A DNA stretch of 64,000 bases, from positions 59,151,601 through 59,215,600 of the forward strand of contig NC_072894.1 of assembly GCF_027943255.1 (NCBI RefSeq), in the 5' to 3' direction. The position numbers and the translations under genes are program-made. Below, in pieces: positions 41,505 to 53,169 of the stretch (its first letter is position 1; each line of letters begins with the position of its first letter). The notes below the pieces were generated by a model. The model had not been told where the DNA came from, did no database searches, and was given only the letters and a program-made list of their open reading frames with translations. This DNA is from Anastrepha obliqua (taxonomy: Eukaryota > Arthropoda > Insecta > Diptera > Tephritidae).

Positions 41505-42480
41505 AAACAAGGAAAAAAAGAATATATAATATCATCTGAACATGTCATGCCCTTTAGCCCAACATCCAACATTAGCAAAGATAATGGAAAACGCAAAAGG
41601 AGCACTTTTATGCCACTAAATTGGCTGACTTTTATACCCGCATTTCTTTATTTCTTTATATTTGCATTCATGCAGGTAAAATCGTATTATTTGGTTTGTT
41701 ATTATCAAGTATTATTTTTTTTTTACATTCCAAATTTTTTTTTATAACTTTCTGTAGCTCTAGGGCGCAGCGAAAATAAATACGTAAATCAATATTTCAT
41801 ACAAACGTTTAAAGCTAAATACAAAATATTTGCTTTTCATTGAAACTGCATTCGCTGCAGAGGAAGTTCTGACGAAAATGTTTTTAGAACACTTTAACAG
41901 CAAAAATATGAATGCAATTTACTATACGAGTGAACATATTTATTTATGCACTTATGTACTAAAGAAAATATGTTTGCAAGAAGAAGCATAGCTGCCATCC
42001 TTGCGAAGAAACTGAAAGTTTAGCAATAAATAATTTCAACTGGCGCATTTCTATGCTATTTCTGCGCTACCCTCAAATCTTCACTCAACGCAGAGTTTTT
42101 ATGTTAGCAGCTAATTGGCATCACGGTACATTCAAGCACGGCATTCCTACGAGATGCAATCAATATTAAATACCTTTAGAAAATTATTATCTACACAAAG
42201 AAATGTTCACCAAAATAGACATCGAAGAGGTGCTGCACAAACACACTGCCAGTCGTAAAAATCGCACTATATAAAAATATTTGTTTTATTTGGCAATACA
42301 TACGATTATTATTTTTGCAAACACATTGGAGTTTTATTCGAAAAATACCTGAGTTAAGGTACATTTTATTGGTTGTTAACAAGCATTAAAAAAACAAAAA
42401 AACCGCATACTTAAAGCTTTGTTAAAATTAAAATAAAAGAACCTTTTTCTGATATATTTCCAGCGTTTAAAGCACGCTTT
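41505..42480. other. AT-rich DNA, no recognised feature
   Basis: No domain-bearing frames. A hydrophobic 90-codon frame at 41475-41747 is an effect of T-rich sequence. Confidence 0.4.
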
Positions 42481-42522
42481 CGGCCGCCGTAGCCGTGACT
42501 ACCATTCGGAAGAGCGTATGTA
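42481..42522 (+). mobile_element. SINE-A head fragment
   Basis: CGGCCGCCGTAGCC is joined directly to GTGACTACCATTCGGAAGAG, so 13 or so bases of the A-box region are deleted and only the first 40 bases of the SINE remain. Confidence 0.7.
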
Positions 42523-42529
42523 TAAAGCT

Positions 42530-43845
42530 CCCAGAGCCCACAACTTTTACCTTTGCTACATCCCCTAAGTTTAAAAGCTTCGGAAGGTTATTAGTCTACA
42601 GGAACTTTGGCAATAAAATTCGATATTTTTTCATATAATTTATTACTACTTTTTGGCTTAGTTTCAACCACTCTCGACCTCGTTATATGTCAAAAGTAGC
42701 ACATTAAATTCAAATCTGTCAAATTACCAAGTCATTCCATCCAACGAACGCAGTAGAAAAGCTGCAATTTCTGCATCTGTAAAAAAGAAATACGCCTATT
42801 AAATTTTTAGCAGGTTCTTCAGCACATGCTTAGCGAGAATTTTTCGTCATTTCAATCGTTTCCTTCGTTTACAATTTTCTTTACCAATATTTTATCATGT
42901 AAAAGAAATTCATTCAGCGTATTTTTCCAAAAAAAACAAAACAAAATATAAACATAATATAAACGCAGAATATATGTTGTTTCATGATGATGATTTTGCT
43001 TCTAGTCGCTACACGGAATAACTTTTTTGTTTTGGAAGCAATCAATTATTTCCATTCAAAATTATTTTGGAGTAAAGTTTCCATAAGTGCATATGCATTC
43101 AGTGCTGTAAGCGTATTCTATGAATGGACTAACAACTTTTATGGGTCGCAGGAGGCACTTAGTTGTTACAAATGAGTCAGAAGCTGACTTATTTTTGTTT
43201 TGTGCTTAAATGGCCCAGACGCCTTTAAAATTGAAAAATTGGAATCTAGAATTAGTAAGCGATAATTCCATAGATAGAATGGAAGGCGTTTTTTTCTTTT
43301 GTTTTTGTTTGTCAAGTATTTTATTTCGATTAAATTTTCGTTAAATAAAAATACGCACAACTTATATCAAAAGCAAAAATATATAGTAAATTCATTTGGA
43401 TGCAATTGGTTAAAAAAAGGTTGTCTGACAAATTCATTTCAATTTAATGTGGAATACAGTCCAGTAAATTTTTTTTGGGAATACATTAAATGTTTATTTT
43501 CTTTTAGAGCAAATATAAAAAAAGTCCATACATTAGGTACATAACGGGTAAAATATAATACCAAAATATTGGTCTTAGCTTAGAGAATGTCATAACAGAA
43601 ATGATATAAATGATCTTTGGCACGTGTATTAAAGTTGAGGAAGATTATAATGAATAAAAAACTAATTTCATTCAATTCTTACTTTATAACAAAACTGTAT
43701 TAAGGAGAATCAGCCGCCAGTGTACCTTCTTACCTGCTGAATCTTAAACATAATTTACCTACAGAATTTCCACGGATGGCTAATTCAATGAGTTTGTTCT
43801 CCACTAAAAAAAAATTATTTTAATGTTACGTATACGCCATGGCTT
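42530..43845. other. AT-rich DNA, no recognised gene
   Basis: Short ORFs without motifs; homopolymer T and A tracts. Confidence 0.4.
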
Positions 43846-43846
43846 G

Positions 43847-44100
43847 CGACCGCTGTAGCCGAATATGTTGCTGCGAGACTGCCACTCGGTAATGCCCAAG
43901 TTCGAAACAAAGGGCATGAAAAACTAACACCGGTTACTACTCGAAAGGCTAGCCCTCAAGGGTATTTCTGCCATAAAACAGATACGCATAAAAAATCTTC
44001 TGCCGTTCGGAGTCGGCAAAAAACTGTAGGTCCCTCCATCTGTGATAAAACATCAAAACGCACACCTCACACAGGAAGGGCACATCGAGAACATGGTTTA
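43847..44100 (+). mobile_element. SINE-A, diverged full-body copy
   Basis: The head ACCGCTGTAGCCGAATATGT TG, a degraded B box (AAGTTCGAAACAAAG), the body CTGCCGTTCGGAGTCGGCAA plus ACTGTAGGTCCCTCC, and ACGCACACCTCACACAGGA are in order. The 3' tail after about 44100 is lost. Confidence 0.8.
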
Positions 44101-44104
44101 ATTG

Positions 44105-45415
44105 CCAAATACATATATCTATATTTATATATCTACTTTATTCACGCCACGACTTACCACTTTGATGCCAAATTGGCAGCAAAGAAAACTTCTTTCAAAA
44201 TTCTCTGAAGCATCCAAACTAATGCCGTAGCTATCACGTAGAAATATTTTCTAAAGGGTGAGAGCAAAATAAGAAGTTAATTAAAATGATTGCACTAGAA
44301 ACGCGATTTTCATAGTTGTAGTTGCACAAGATAAAGAGGCGAACGAAGCCAGCAAATTACCAATTTCATCTGACGACAATGTCGTTGACGACAAGCAAAG
44401 CAAAAATTTACAATTACAACACTGCTAAAGACGATGATGAGATTTACTCTACCAACAACAACAACAACTCTAAAGTACAAATGTATGAGAACGCCAAATA
44501 CTTACCCGGCGTATGGCCGTTGCTACGTGTACAATTAACGCCGCATGTTGACAAGATAATTTGGCACACCTCAGCAACAGAAACTCGCGCGCCAAACTAT
44601 TATTGTTAGTGAGTGTGATTGCATTGGTTGTGGGCAATAACTCACGCTATTGCATTGCAGCAGGAGTGGGCTGCTCAGTGAGCTAACTAGCTGCTGATTG
44701 CCAAGAGGTAGATACGGTGGCTATTCAGGGAAATATTAAGTTAATAATAATATTTACCACTAATTGCATTTTCGCACAAATGTTTGACGCATTTAAAATG
44801 GTTATGCAAATGGAAGCCAAAGTTTCCAAGTAGCTCAACCGGCAACTAACTGTGGTAATTGTAAGTAGTTCCATTGTTATTTTCTTATTTGTCGGTCCAT
44901 AGCTAATGGCAATAATTATGCAATTAAGTGAAATTATTAGAATTGCTCACAAAGCGACTAAGTGACGTCAATCAAGTACGCGAGCATAGGCTTAAGTTAT
45001 TAATGAAATGATTGTGCGTGCGCTTGTAAGGTTGCGGAAAATGAATTGGGCAAAAAGCAATTGCATTTCAAGGAATATCTCGTAGGTTGTCTGACAATTA
45101 AAAGTTTGAAATTTTTGTACTGGAGTTTATCGGCAACTTTTGCAAGCCACGAATTGGCTATTTAAGGCAACCCAGGCGAAAGTTAAAAGGTTTGCCAATT
45201 GTTGTTTAACCAATAAGTAGAATTGATATCTTCGATTAAAAAGTATTTAAATACATAATTGTGCAAGTTTAAATATTGGCATGAGAATTAGCATTAAATA
45301 CCTTAAAATTTGAATACGGTAGTCCTACTAGACACAAAACGAGGCGGATTTGACGGTACGGGTTCACGGGTTTGAAAATCGAAGGACGCATTTAAGAAAC
45401 ATTTTTTAAACACGC
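44105..45415. other. mostly unrecognised DNA with one small ORF
   Basis: A 95-codon + strand ORF (44322-44609) with an Asn run and ENAKYLPGVWPLLRVQLTPH has somewhat protein-like composition. I recognise no family and see no neighbouring exon signals. The rest is AT-rich. Confidence 0.3.
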
Positions 45416-45419
45416 TCAA

Positions 45420-45694
45420 TTCCATTCAGGCTCATTAGCCGGTCTCTATACAAAAGCTGTATATTCAAGATGTGATCTAATAAATGATGTTAAGTGAAGC
45501 TTAAAAGTATACGCGCCAGAGAATTGAAAGGCATTACACCACACAAGGCCTAGTATGGTGCAGAACTTCGCTGTTACCGAAATTACTCCAAGATCTTTTA
45601 TTTTCCTACCTTGCTTAAAGTCATAATTTGGCAAACTGTAACTTGGGGACAAAATTTTAGAAAACGTCTTCTTCTTTTCCTTCTCGATTGGCAC
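45420..45694 (-). mobile_element. jockey-type LINE reverse transcriptase fragment
   Basis: The minus strand reads KIKDLGVISVTAKFCTILGL, then YTFKLHLTSFIRSHLEYTAF followed by a stop and RPANEPEW. It matches the region after the catalytic YADD motif in jockey-type ORF2 (IKDLGVI.D......LG.......Y.LK.LY.S.VRS.LEYA..VW.P). Only about 90 residues are present, and they abut another LINE piece to the right. Confidence 0.75.
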
Positions 45695-46310
45695 GATAAC
45701 CGCTTACGCGATTTTGGCTAAGTTTAACAAAGCGCGCCAATCGTTTCTTTTTCGTGTTAACCGGCCCCAATTAGACACACCAAGGGAAGCTAAGTACATA
45801 CTTCTCCATCTGATCTTTCCAACGCATCGAATACTTTCAGAGCTGAAGCGTTTGTATCCATTCGGACGATATGACCCAGCCAACGTAACCGTTGGATTTT
45901 TATTCGATGTGCTATGTCTATGTCATCGTAAAGCTCACACAGCTCATCGTTCTATCGTACCAATCCACCACACAATCTTTCTCTCAAACACTCCAAGCAA
46001 CGCTTCTTCGAATATTGACATCGTCCACGCTTCTGCGCTATACGTTAAGACGGATGATGAGAGCCTGTAGAGTGTAAGTTTTGTTCGTCGAAAGAAGATT
46101 TTACTACTCAATTGCCTATTTAGTCCAAAGTAGTACTTGTTGGCAAGAGAGATTCTACGTTGGATTTCGGGGATGACATTATTATCGGTGTTAATTCTGG
46201 TTCCTAAATAAACGAAGTATTTTGCAACCCCGAAATCATAACTGGTAAGAGTGTCGTGGCTGCCGACATGCTTGATGGGGCAACCTTTATTTTTTTTTCG
46301 CAGTACCATT
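45695..46310 (-). mobile_element. non-LTR retrotransposon ORF2 C-terminal fragment
   Basis: The minus strand opens near 46309 with frame pieces FVYLGTRINTDNNVIPEIQR, RISLANKYYFGLNRQLSSKI, RRTKLTLYRLSSSVLTYSAE and AWTM. After a frameshift it continues ELYDDIDIAHRIKIQRLRWL, GHIVRMD, then RKRNDWRAL-like and NLAKI pieces ending near 45710. This is the thumb and C-terminal region of a LINE reverse transcriptase. The order and the YLG/LTYGAEAW/RLRWLGH landmarks are clear, while the clade is not. It is 5'-truncated and frameshifted. Confidence 0.8.
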
Positions 46311-46329
46311 CATGACATTTATTTTTTAA

Positions 46330-47815
46330 AGATCACTTTCAACTGTTAATTATGACTGCGACGTAATTCGGTCATCCGTAAACACCAATTTTAAATGACT
46401 CGCTTGAGCATTTCGATCGGTCAGTCGGTATCTCGTGAATAACTTTAGAAATGTTGGTTTTCAATGACTCACTGGTTTATTTACAAAGCATTTAGACAAA
46501 AATAAAACTCCCAAGGTGTGATATCACACCATCTTGGTGGCCAATCCACTAGCTCAAGGCAAGAGATAAATTGTTCACCGATGCGTCGATCCAAGCCAAA
46601 TGTTGTAGAGATCACAGCTTCAATTTCCCAATTCCAATTCAAAAAGCTATTTATCATGGCGCGATAGCGTTCGACATTCAGTGTAATATTGGTATTAGCC
46701 TTGTCTTTGAAGAAATATGGACCGATGATTCCTCCAGCCCATCGGCTGCACCAAACAGTTATTTTCAGTGGATGTAATAGCTGCTATTGAGTGGCTTCGG
46801 GTTGCTCTTCAGCGCAAATACGGCAATTTAGCTTATTGACGTAGCTATTAAGGGGTTATATACCTTGTGGTCCGGTGAAATTAGCGAAAGTTGGGTTTTT
46901 TTTAAAGATATGTAGCAATAATTTTATTGTATAAAAGTTTTTATTATTGGATATTACAATGTTTAAAGAAAAAAAAAAGGCTTTGTTTGTGTAAAAATAT
47001 TTAAAAATGGCGGAGTTATGGCGTTTTCCCCCAAGACCCTTTTTTTGGAAGAGGCTTGCGGTGGACGCGATTCAAGTCCACCAAGTCAACTGAAATCAAA
47101 AAATCGAAAAGATTTCATTAGTATAGGGTTATATCTTCTTAGTGAACGATCAATATATTAAATATTTTGATTTTTGTGAAAATAGGAACATGTTTTTAAA
47201 AAACTCCACTTCTACAGTCCTAAAATTGGCATTAAAAAATTCATATCTGCAAAATAAAAATTTATACATAAAAAGTTGATCGTTCACTAAGAGGCGACAT
47301 CAATTACGAACAATTTAAAAAAAAAATTATAAAAATCGGTTGAATACTTTTTTTGCAATCGCGTCCACCGCAAAAGCATTTTTGGAAAAACACGTTTTTG
47401 AGATAATCGCGTTTAAAGTTTCAAGTTTAGTTACGTTACGTTGTGACGACGCACAATTTAAAACGCTGTAACTTTCGATCTATTGCTCAGATCTCTATGA
47501 AATTTTTGGAAAATGTTGTCAAGGGATTGTACTTTACGATAAAGAAATAAAATTTATTTTGATTTTTTTGAAAAACACAAGGTATATAACCCCTTAAGCC
47601 AAATATGAGCCTCATTGCTTGGCCTGAGCGCGCGATGAACACTTTTCACAGAGCCTCGATTTTCGTAATACAATTAATTGTACGATTTGTGAACGTTGGC
47701 GAGGCGTCTTTTCATGATGAAATGCCAAATAATACCAAAAACAAATGTGTATTTAGTTGACGGTACTCACGCGTCAGCTGTCAAAAAACCTTATTGGAAA
47801 AAGTACCTCCAATCT
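46330..47815 (-). mobile_element. DD41D-type element split by a TTAA-flanked insertion
   Basis: On the minus strand the right-hand part (47600-47815) starts with MKRRLANVHKSYN, then YENRGSVKSVHRALRP, and an internal deletion to EAHIWL. The left-hand part (46400-46848) continues SYVNKLNCRICAEEQPEATQ, ITVWCSRWAGGIIGPYFFKD, NITLNVERYRAMINSFL, damaged second-Asp sequence, and WPPRWCDITPWEFYF (third Asp changed to Glu). Removing the 742-bp insertion plus one TTAA restores HIWLNSYVNK exactly. Outer TIRs are not clear. The copy was dead or dying before the insertion. Confidence 0.8.
46852..47593. mobile_element. 742-bp inverted-repeat element with TTAA duplication
   Basis: The ends GGGGTTATATACCTTGTG are perfect inverted repeats, flanked on both sides by TTAA (46848-46851 and 47594-47597). 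Two further perfect inverted pairs lie inside: GCGGTGGACGCGATT (47058-47072) with its complement at 47357-47371, and CTTAGTGAACGATCAA near 47137-47152 with its complement near 47276-47291. They are nested concentrically, so the element can fold on itself. No coding capacity was seen. The duplication can be read as TTAA (piggyBac-like) or, because the sequence is ambiguous, as TA with an AGGGG terminus (mariner-like). Confidence 0.85.
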
Positions 47816-47836
47816 GATTATCTTTTTCAACGAATA

Positions 47837-49734
47837 TCTATACTAATATTATAAAGAGGAAAACTTTGTTTGTTTGTTTGTAACGAATAGGCTCAAAAAC
47901 TACTGAACCGATTTTAAAAATTCTTTCACCATTCGAAAGCTACATCATCCACGAGTAACATGGATCATATTTTATTTTGGAAATAGGGCTCGAGATATAG
48001 GTCAAAACGTGGACCCGGGTAACCTTCGGATGTGTATGTACAATATGGGTATCAAGTGGAAGCTGTTGGTGAATGCTTTAGTCCAGAGTATCATTCATGC
48101 CGCTCCGTGACTAGGGTCTCGAGATAGAGACCAACACGTGGACCCTAGAATGTGTTTGTACAATATGGATATCAAATTGAAGCTGTTGGTGAATGCTTTA
48201 GTACAGAGTATTTTTCATGCCACTCCGTGACTGGGGTCTCGAGATATAGGTCAAAACGTGGACCCGGGTAACCTTTGGTTGTGTATGTACAATATGGGTA
48301 TCAAATGAAAGCTGTTGATAAGTGCTTTAATACGGGGTAATTTTCACACCTATTGATGACTAGGGTCTCGAAATAGATGCTAAAACTTGGACCCTCCGTG
48401 TCTTTGCACCGAATTAAACCAAATTTACACACATTGTTAAGGAGGTATTGAAGATGGGTTTCGTATAGTTTGGATACCTATTGGTAGATAGGGTCTAGAG
48501 ATATAGGTCAAAACGTGGACCCGGGTAACCTTCGGATGTGTATTTACAATATGGGTATCAAATGGAAGCTGTTGGTGAATGGTTTAGTTCAGAGTATTTC
48601 CATCCGCTCCGTGACTAGGGTCTCGAGATAGATACCAAAACGTGGACCCTAAAATGTGTTTGTACAATATGGATATCAAATGAAAGCTGTTGATAAGTGC
48701 TTTAATACGGGGTAATTATCATACCTATTCATGACTAGGGTCTCGAAATATATGCCAAAACGTGGACCCGCCGTGTCTTTGAACCGAATTAAACCAAACT
48801 TACACACATTGTTAAGTAGGTATTGAAGATGATTTCCGTATAGGTTGAATACCTATTGGTAGATAGGGTCTCGAGATATAGGTCAAAACGTGGACCCGGG
48901 TAACCTTTGGTTGTGTATGTAAAATATGGGTATCAAATGAAAGCTGTTGATAAGTGCTTTCATACGGGGTAATTTTCATACCTATTGATGACTAGGGTCT
49001 CGAAATATATGCCAAAACGTGGGCCCGCCGTGTCTTTGAACCGAATTAAACCAAACTTATGCACATTGTTAAGTAAGTATTGAAAATGGGTTTCGTAAAG
49101 TTTGGTTGTAATTCGGAGCAGTGTCAACGGGTACAGCGTTCTGTTGAGCCAGCCATAATGTCGCTTACTTTTTTAACGCTTGGGGCGGAACTGAACTGTC
49201 AAATTGACAGTGTGAGTTACAATGTGTCAATATTTCTTTCTGATTTGGCTGCCATAAGGAAAAAACGTAAGTGCAACATGTAAAAATTGTTTGTGAATTT
49301 TTTTGGAGTGGATTTTGGAACAGTGAATAATTTCTTACGAAATTTGAGAATTTAATGTGAAATCCGAATGAAATTATGTGTTCGTGGAAAAAACAATTTT
49401 TTTCGTTTTTTTTTTGAAAAATAAAAATGGACAATGCTTAATAAAACATATAAATTAAAACGAAAAATTCATGGATGATCAGGAAAAAAGACGATTGTTT
49501 CTTAATTATTCATATGCGTTGATTTGAAATTTAAAAACAATCTTCTTTTTTCCTGATTTTCAATTTATATTTAATATTTACTCAAAAACAAATAGAAAAA
49601 CAAAAAATATTGTTTATGCCAAAGCGCTTGAATAAAGAATAAAGAAATAAATAATATGAAAACCATATATTTTCTGTTCTAAACCATATCTATTCTATTT
49701 TAGTGTGCCCAGCGAAGGGGGCCGGGTTTGCTAG
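47837..49734 (+). mobile_element. non-autonomous Helitron, 1,898 bp
   Basis: The 5' end TCTATACTAATATTATAAAG follows an A and the 3' end GCTAG precedes a T, as for Helitrons inserting between A and T. Just before the 3' end GCCCAGCGAAGGGGGCCGGG can form a short hairpin (GCCC/GGGC), followed by TTTGCTAG. The 5' subterminal TTTGTTTGTTTGTTTGTAAC and CTACTGAACCGATTTTAAAA are familiar from insect Helitron-like elements. There is no Rep/helicase gene; most of the interior is a tandem array. Mobilisation would need a Rep-helicase from an autonomous relative. Confidence 0.88.
47985..49130 (+). repeat. tandem array of about 125-bp units inside the Helitron
   Basis: GGGTCT followed by (C/A)(G)AGATA...AACGTGGACCC recurs at about 48115, 48235, 48363, 48491, 48618, 48738, 48866 and 48994, i.e. 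spacings of 120-129 bases. Units fall into recognisable types (one with GGATGTGTATGTACAATATG, one with CCGTGTCTTTGAACCGAATT), and the types recur in order, suggesting higher-order duplication of blocks. Confidence 0.88.
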
Positions 49735-49739
49735 TTGTT

Positions 49740-51060
49740 AATAAAGTGGAATGTTTCATAAACGGTTTTCAAATAAGATGGATCTAAAAGTTGAATAGCA
49801 ACTGGCAGTATTATTGGCAATACAAAAATTATCCAAATTAATATGAAATAATTGATCATTAATACTAAGCAAAACTATGTACGCCAAGATTTATTGATAT
49901 AGGTATACCTATGATGCTTGTATTTAGGATTAAAACCTACTACAAAAATGTCCCACTAAATCTTTTGTCAGATCACATAAGTTTTATTTGAAACCATCTT
50001 ATACATAACATTTTTGAAAAATTGATTACATTTTGGGCCAAAATATTAAGACTTTAACTCCTCATGAGAAAAAATCCCCCTCTCTATGATAATACTGTCT
50101 TCGGCAAAGTTGGTCTGAGATTACAATTTATTGCATGCATTTATTTATTTATTTATTTAAATCACATTTAATGATAAATTATTATATGCACAATTAAGGC
50201 AACTAGCAGCAAATGCTATCGGCCTGTCCACTTTCACAATTATTTGGGTTTGTTCGTGTTGAGTGGCATTTTTGTAGAATTCTTGGAATTATTGTATGTA
50301 CAATTTATTACATCCTAAAATGTGTATGTAAGTTTTTATATAACTGCATAGCATTTCATTTGTTTTCCACTGTAATTTGCAATATTTTATTAATTTTGGC
50401 AAACGGAGTTGTTGAGCTTGAAGATGTGTTCGTAAGTATATATGTGCAAGTATGTATGAATATATATAAGTGCATATCTGCGATATAATCATAGCATCTT
50501 CATTTCTCATAGTTGCTCTTTCGTTTTATTTTTATTGTCACTTGAATTGATTTGCTGTGGTCCTGCCAGCAATAATATTTCCATCTGTGAATGCAAAATG
50601 GAATGCAACTGCAATAAGCAAATGCACAATATTTTACAATAAGAAATGCAGAAAATTTAATTACCACTTTCAACATTTACATTTACAAGTACTGTCCAAC
50701 TTACGGCTATATATAGTAGACCATGGACAAGCGGTTATTTCGGAATGCTGGTAAGTTGCCAATTAAAATGCTCGAATGTCAAAGTGGTTCACATTTCAGT
50801 TATTTACTTATTTTTAGTGTTTGTCATTATGTATGAGTTTTTGTTAACTTTTAGAAATATTATTCAAATTCCAAAGTATTCACACTGGATGATTTTAGAT
50901 ATATGCAGGTATTGTCAAAAATGTGGTAAATGAAGATGGTTTTAGATAAGAGATTCCCTAAAAAATATTTGGAATGTTTATATGTAGTTGCTAATACTTT
51001 TAATATGTACTGATGGATACAGAATGGCCCAAGTGAATGTTCAGCCAAATTAAAATTGTT
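49740..51060. other. no recognised gene
   Basis: AT-rich, with an ATTT microsatellite at about 50140-50158 and TATGTATG-type repeats near 50430-50460. The + strand ORF at 50213-50488 is hydrophobic and Cys-rich but shows no motif. Confidence 0.4.
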
Positions 51061-51065
51061 TTGAC

Positions 51066-51302
51066 TCGGCCGCCATAGCCGAATGGGTTGGTGTGTGACT
51101 ACCATTCACAATTAAGAGAGAACGCATTTTCGAAATACGGTGAAAGTCCAAAATGAAGAAGCATTTTACTAATAGCGTTCGCCCCTCGGCAGGCAATGGC
51201 AGACCTCCAAGTGTATCTCTGCCATGAAAAGGCTCCTCATAAAAAAATATCTGCCGTTCGGGTTCGGCGTGAAACTGTAGGTTTCTCTGTTTGTGGAACA
51301 AA
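51066..51302 (+). mobile_element. SINE-A, 3'-truncated
   Basis: The head CGGCCGCCATAGCCGAATGG GTTGG is well kept, the B box is damaged, the body GCCCCTCGGCAGGCAATGGC and TCTGCCGTTCGG are present. The copy ends at GTTTGTGGAACAA, where a LINE fragment begins. Confidence 0.85.
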
Positions 51303-51304
51303 GC

Positions 51305-51700
51305 TATTGAAATCTATCATATAGTAGGTCGCTAAGACGTCTTGTGTCTACTACAGTTACTTGCGTCTTGCAGATTCCAAGAAAGAACAGCCTTGTAGAC
51401 TTTTCCAGCATCTTTACGCAGTGTGTAACCTATCCAACCAAACCGTCTGCGTGCGATGGTTGGCTTGGTATAGAATTCATTGATATAGAAATGATGTATA
51501 TGCAACTACCAGAGCCTTAAGATTTCCCGGAGGCGGAAATTGACAAAAGTTTGCAGTTTCTGGATGAGCCCAAGTGTTGGCGGCCAGAACCCGAAACCAT
51601 ATACTAGCACTGAAGATCCAAAGCTTGGTTTTAACCGATAAGGATTTTGAGGTCCATATATAATAGCGCTTCACTCTATCTAAACAAAAAGGCAAAAAAG
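51305..51700 (-). mobile_element. RTE-like LINE C-terminal fragment
   Basis: The minus strand reads SLSVKTKLWIFSASIWFRVL AAN, then a degraded middle, and RRFGWIGYTLRKDAGKVYKA followed by VLSWNLQ. This resembles the RTE C-terminus (LS..TK..IF....VLLYG..., then RRWRWIGHTLRK......AL.WNPQ). There are several substitutions in otherwise invariant positions and stops. 5'-truncated. Confidence 0.65.
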
Positions 51701-51704
51701 AATA

Positions 51705-52130
51705 CGCCTTAAAAAAACAACAAGCAACGTCGCTTTAACGATTTCATAAAAATGTCCAATTGTGCTTATTTTTTTAAGAAAAAGTAACCAGAACAACAAA
51801 AAAAACGAAAATAGTTAATCTGCATATCAAAATCCCTTCTTATATTTAAACTTTTTTTACTAACTGTAAGAGGATTTTTAACAGTCATTTTCTGCGAGTT
51901 CCTCTTTATCAAATCAGTAATCTGAAGTTTTTTCCGTCCAATAATAATTTTAATCGTGAAAACTGAAACACTCCCTGAGCTAGCGGAGTGATAACTATTC
52001 GCATTATATTAAGTCAACTCGTCACAAAGGAGATGAGATTTGCGTTTTCGTAAGTTTTTTCTATATACTCATAGTCATGGTTTCTTGCGACGGAAATTGC
52101 ACATTATAAAGATATTTTATTTATTGAAGT
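51705..52130. other. AT-rich DNA between LINE fragments
   Basis: No recognised feature. Confidence 0.4.
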
Positions 52131-52179
52131 ACTAAAAATTTATATGCATTTCACGATATTATACCTACTTAACAAAAGG

Positions 52180-53165
52180 GCTTTAACAATATTTCGGAGC
52201 ACCTTATTTTGAAAGCATTGTATCATCTCAACATTATTTTTCACTGTGCATCCGCACATTTGGACGTCATAAGTGCATGCTGGTTTAAGTAGCTGATTGT
52301 AAATTAAGAGTTTGTTTTCGACACTCCACTTTGAGTTTCTGCCGATACGCCAATTGAGTTCCTTGTATCGGATATTAAGCCCAGCTATTTTTAATTTGCT
52401 CCTTCCATTTCAGCTTGGCGTCTAGCGTCATGCCCAAGTACTTTGCGCTGCAAGCTTGTGGAACGCTGAAAATATATGGACGGGCTGAAAGATACTTTTT
52501 TTAATACTAAAAATTTACGTTTACTTTTTTTATTTTATTCATTCATTCATTATTCCATTGCCTTATTTTATCAATCGATGTTTGCAGGTTTTCAGTTAAA
52601 AAACGATTGTTTTCACCAACGCAGAGTATGAAGGTATTGTCCGCAAATGGTACAATTTTGCTGAATTCAGGAACGGAATTACCTGAAGTGTATAACAGGT
52701 ATATAAAAGGTCCCAGTATGCTGCCTTGAAGACGCCTGTATTCATTTTATTTATGTTTGACCGTGCCTGTCCATGCTTTATTCAAAAATACCAACCATTT
52801 ATGTAGGCCTCTAGTAGATCTGTAAACTGCATCGGAAGTATTGCTTTAAGTTTTTAGATTAGTCCCTCGTACCAGACTTTTTCGAACGGCAGTGCAAGCA
52901 TGTGCAGACGCACGTTTTTTTAGAGCTTCTTCTATTGTATGGACTAGTATTTACACTTGGTTAATTAATTCCCTAAACCCAAATTGGTGAGTAGGTGTGG
53001 CTTCCTTGAGTGCTATAATTTCTTTTAAGTGGATGGCAAATAGCTTCTCAAAAAGTTTTTCCATTAATGGAAGTAACGAGATTGGGCAATAAGAGGCTGC
53101 ATCATTTGCATTCTCTCCTGGTTCGGGAATCAATTTAATTTCCGAGAATTTCCATTGCAACTGTA
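52180..53165 (-). mobile_element. jockey-type LINE reverse transcriptase relic
   Basis: The minus strand starts near 53160 with MQWKFSEIKLIPEPGENAND, AASYCPISLLPLMEKLFEKL and HQFGFRE (fingers and first palm motifs). Further left come FADNTFILCVGENNRFLTEN (the catalytic FADD box with the second Asp changed to Asn), LQTSIDKIRQWNNE, and SAKYLGMTLDAKLKWKEQIK. That gives about 330 residues of reverse transcriptase in order with stops and frameshifts between. The FADN change alone would inactivate it. Confidence 0.85.
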
Positions 53166-53169
53166 TATA

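Noticed and set aside
44322..44609. 95-codon ORF with an Asn run as a real exon
   Set aside because: The composition is somewhat protein-like, but no family, splice signals or neighbouring exons were recognised; kept only as a mention within a low-confidence region.
47985..49130. CRISPR-like array
   Set aside because: Units of 120-129 bases are repeated almost throughout, with no short repeat/unique spacer pattern; they lie inside Helitron ends in a eukaryotic genome.
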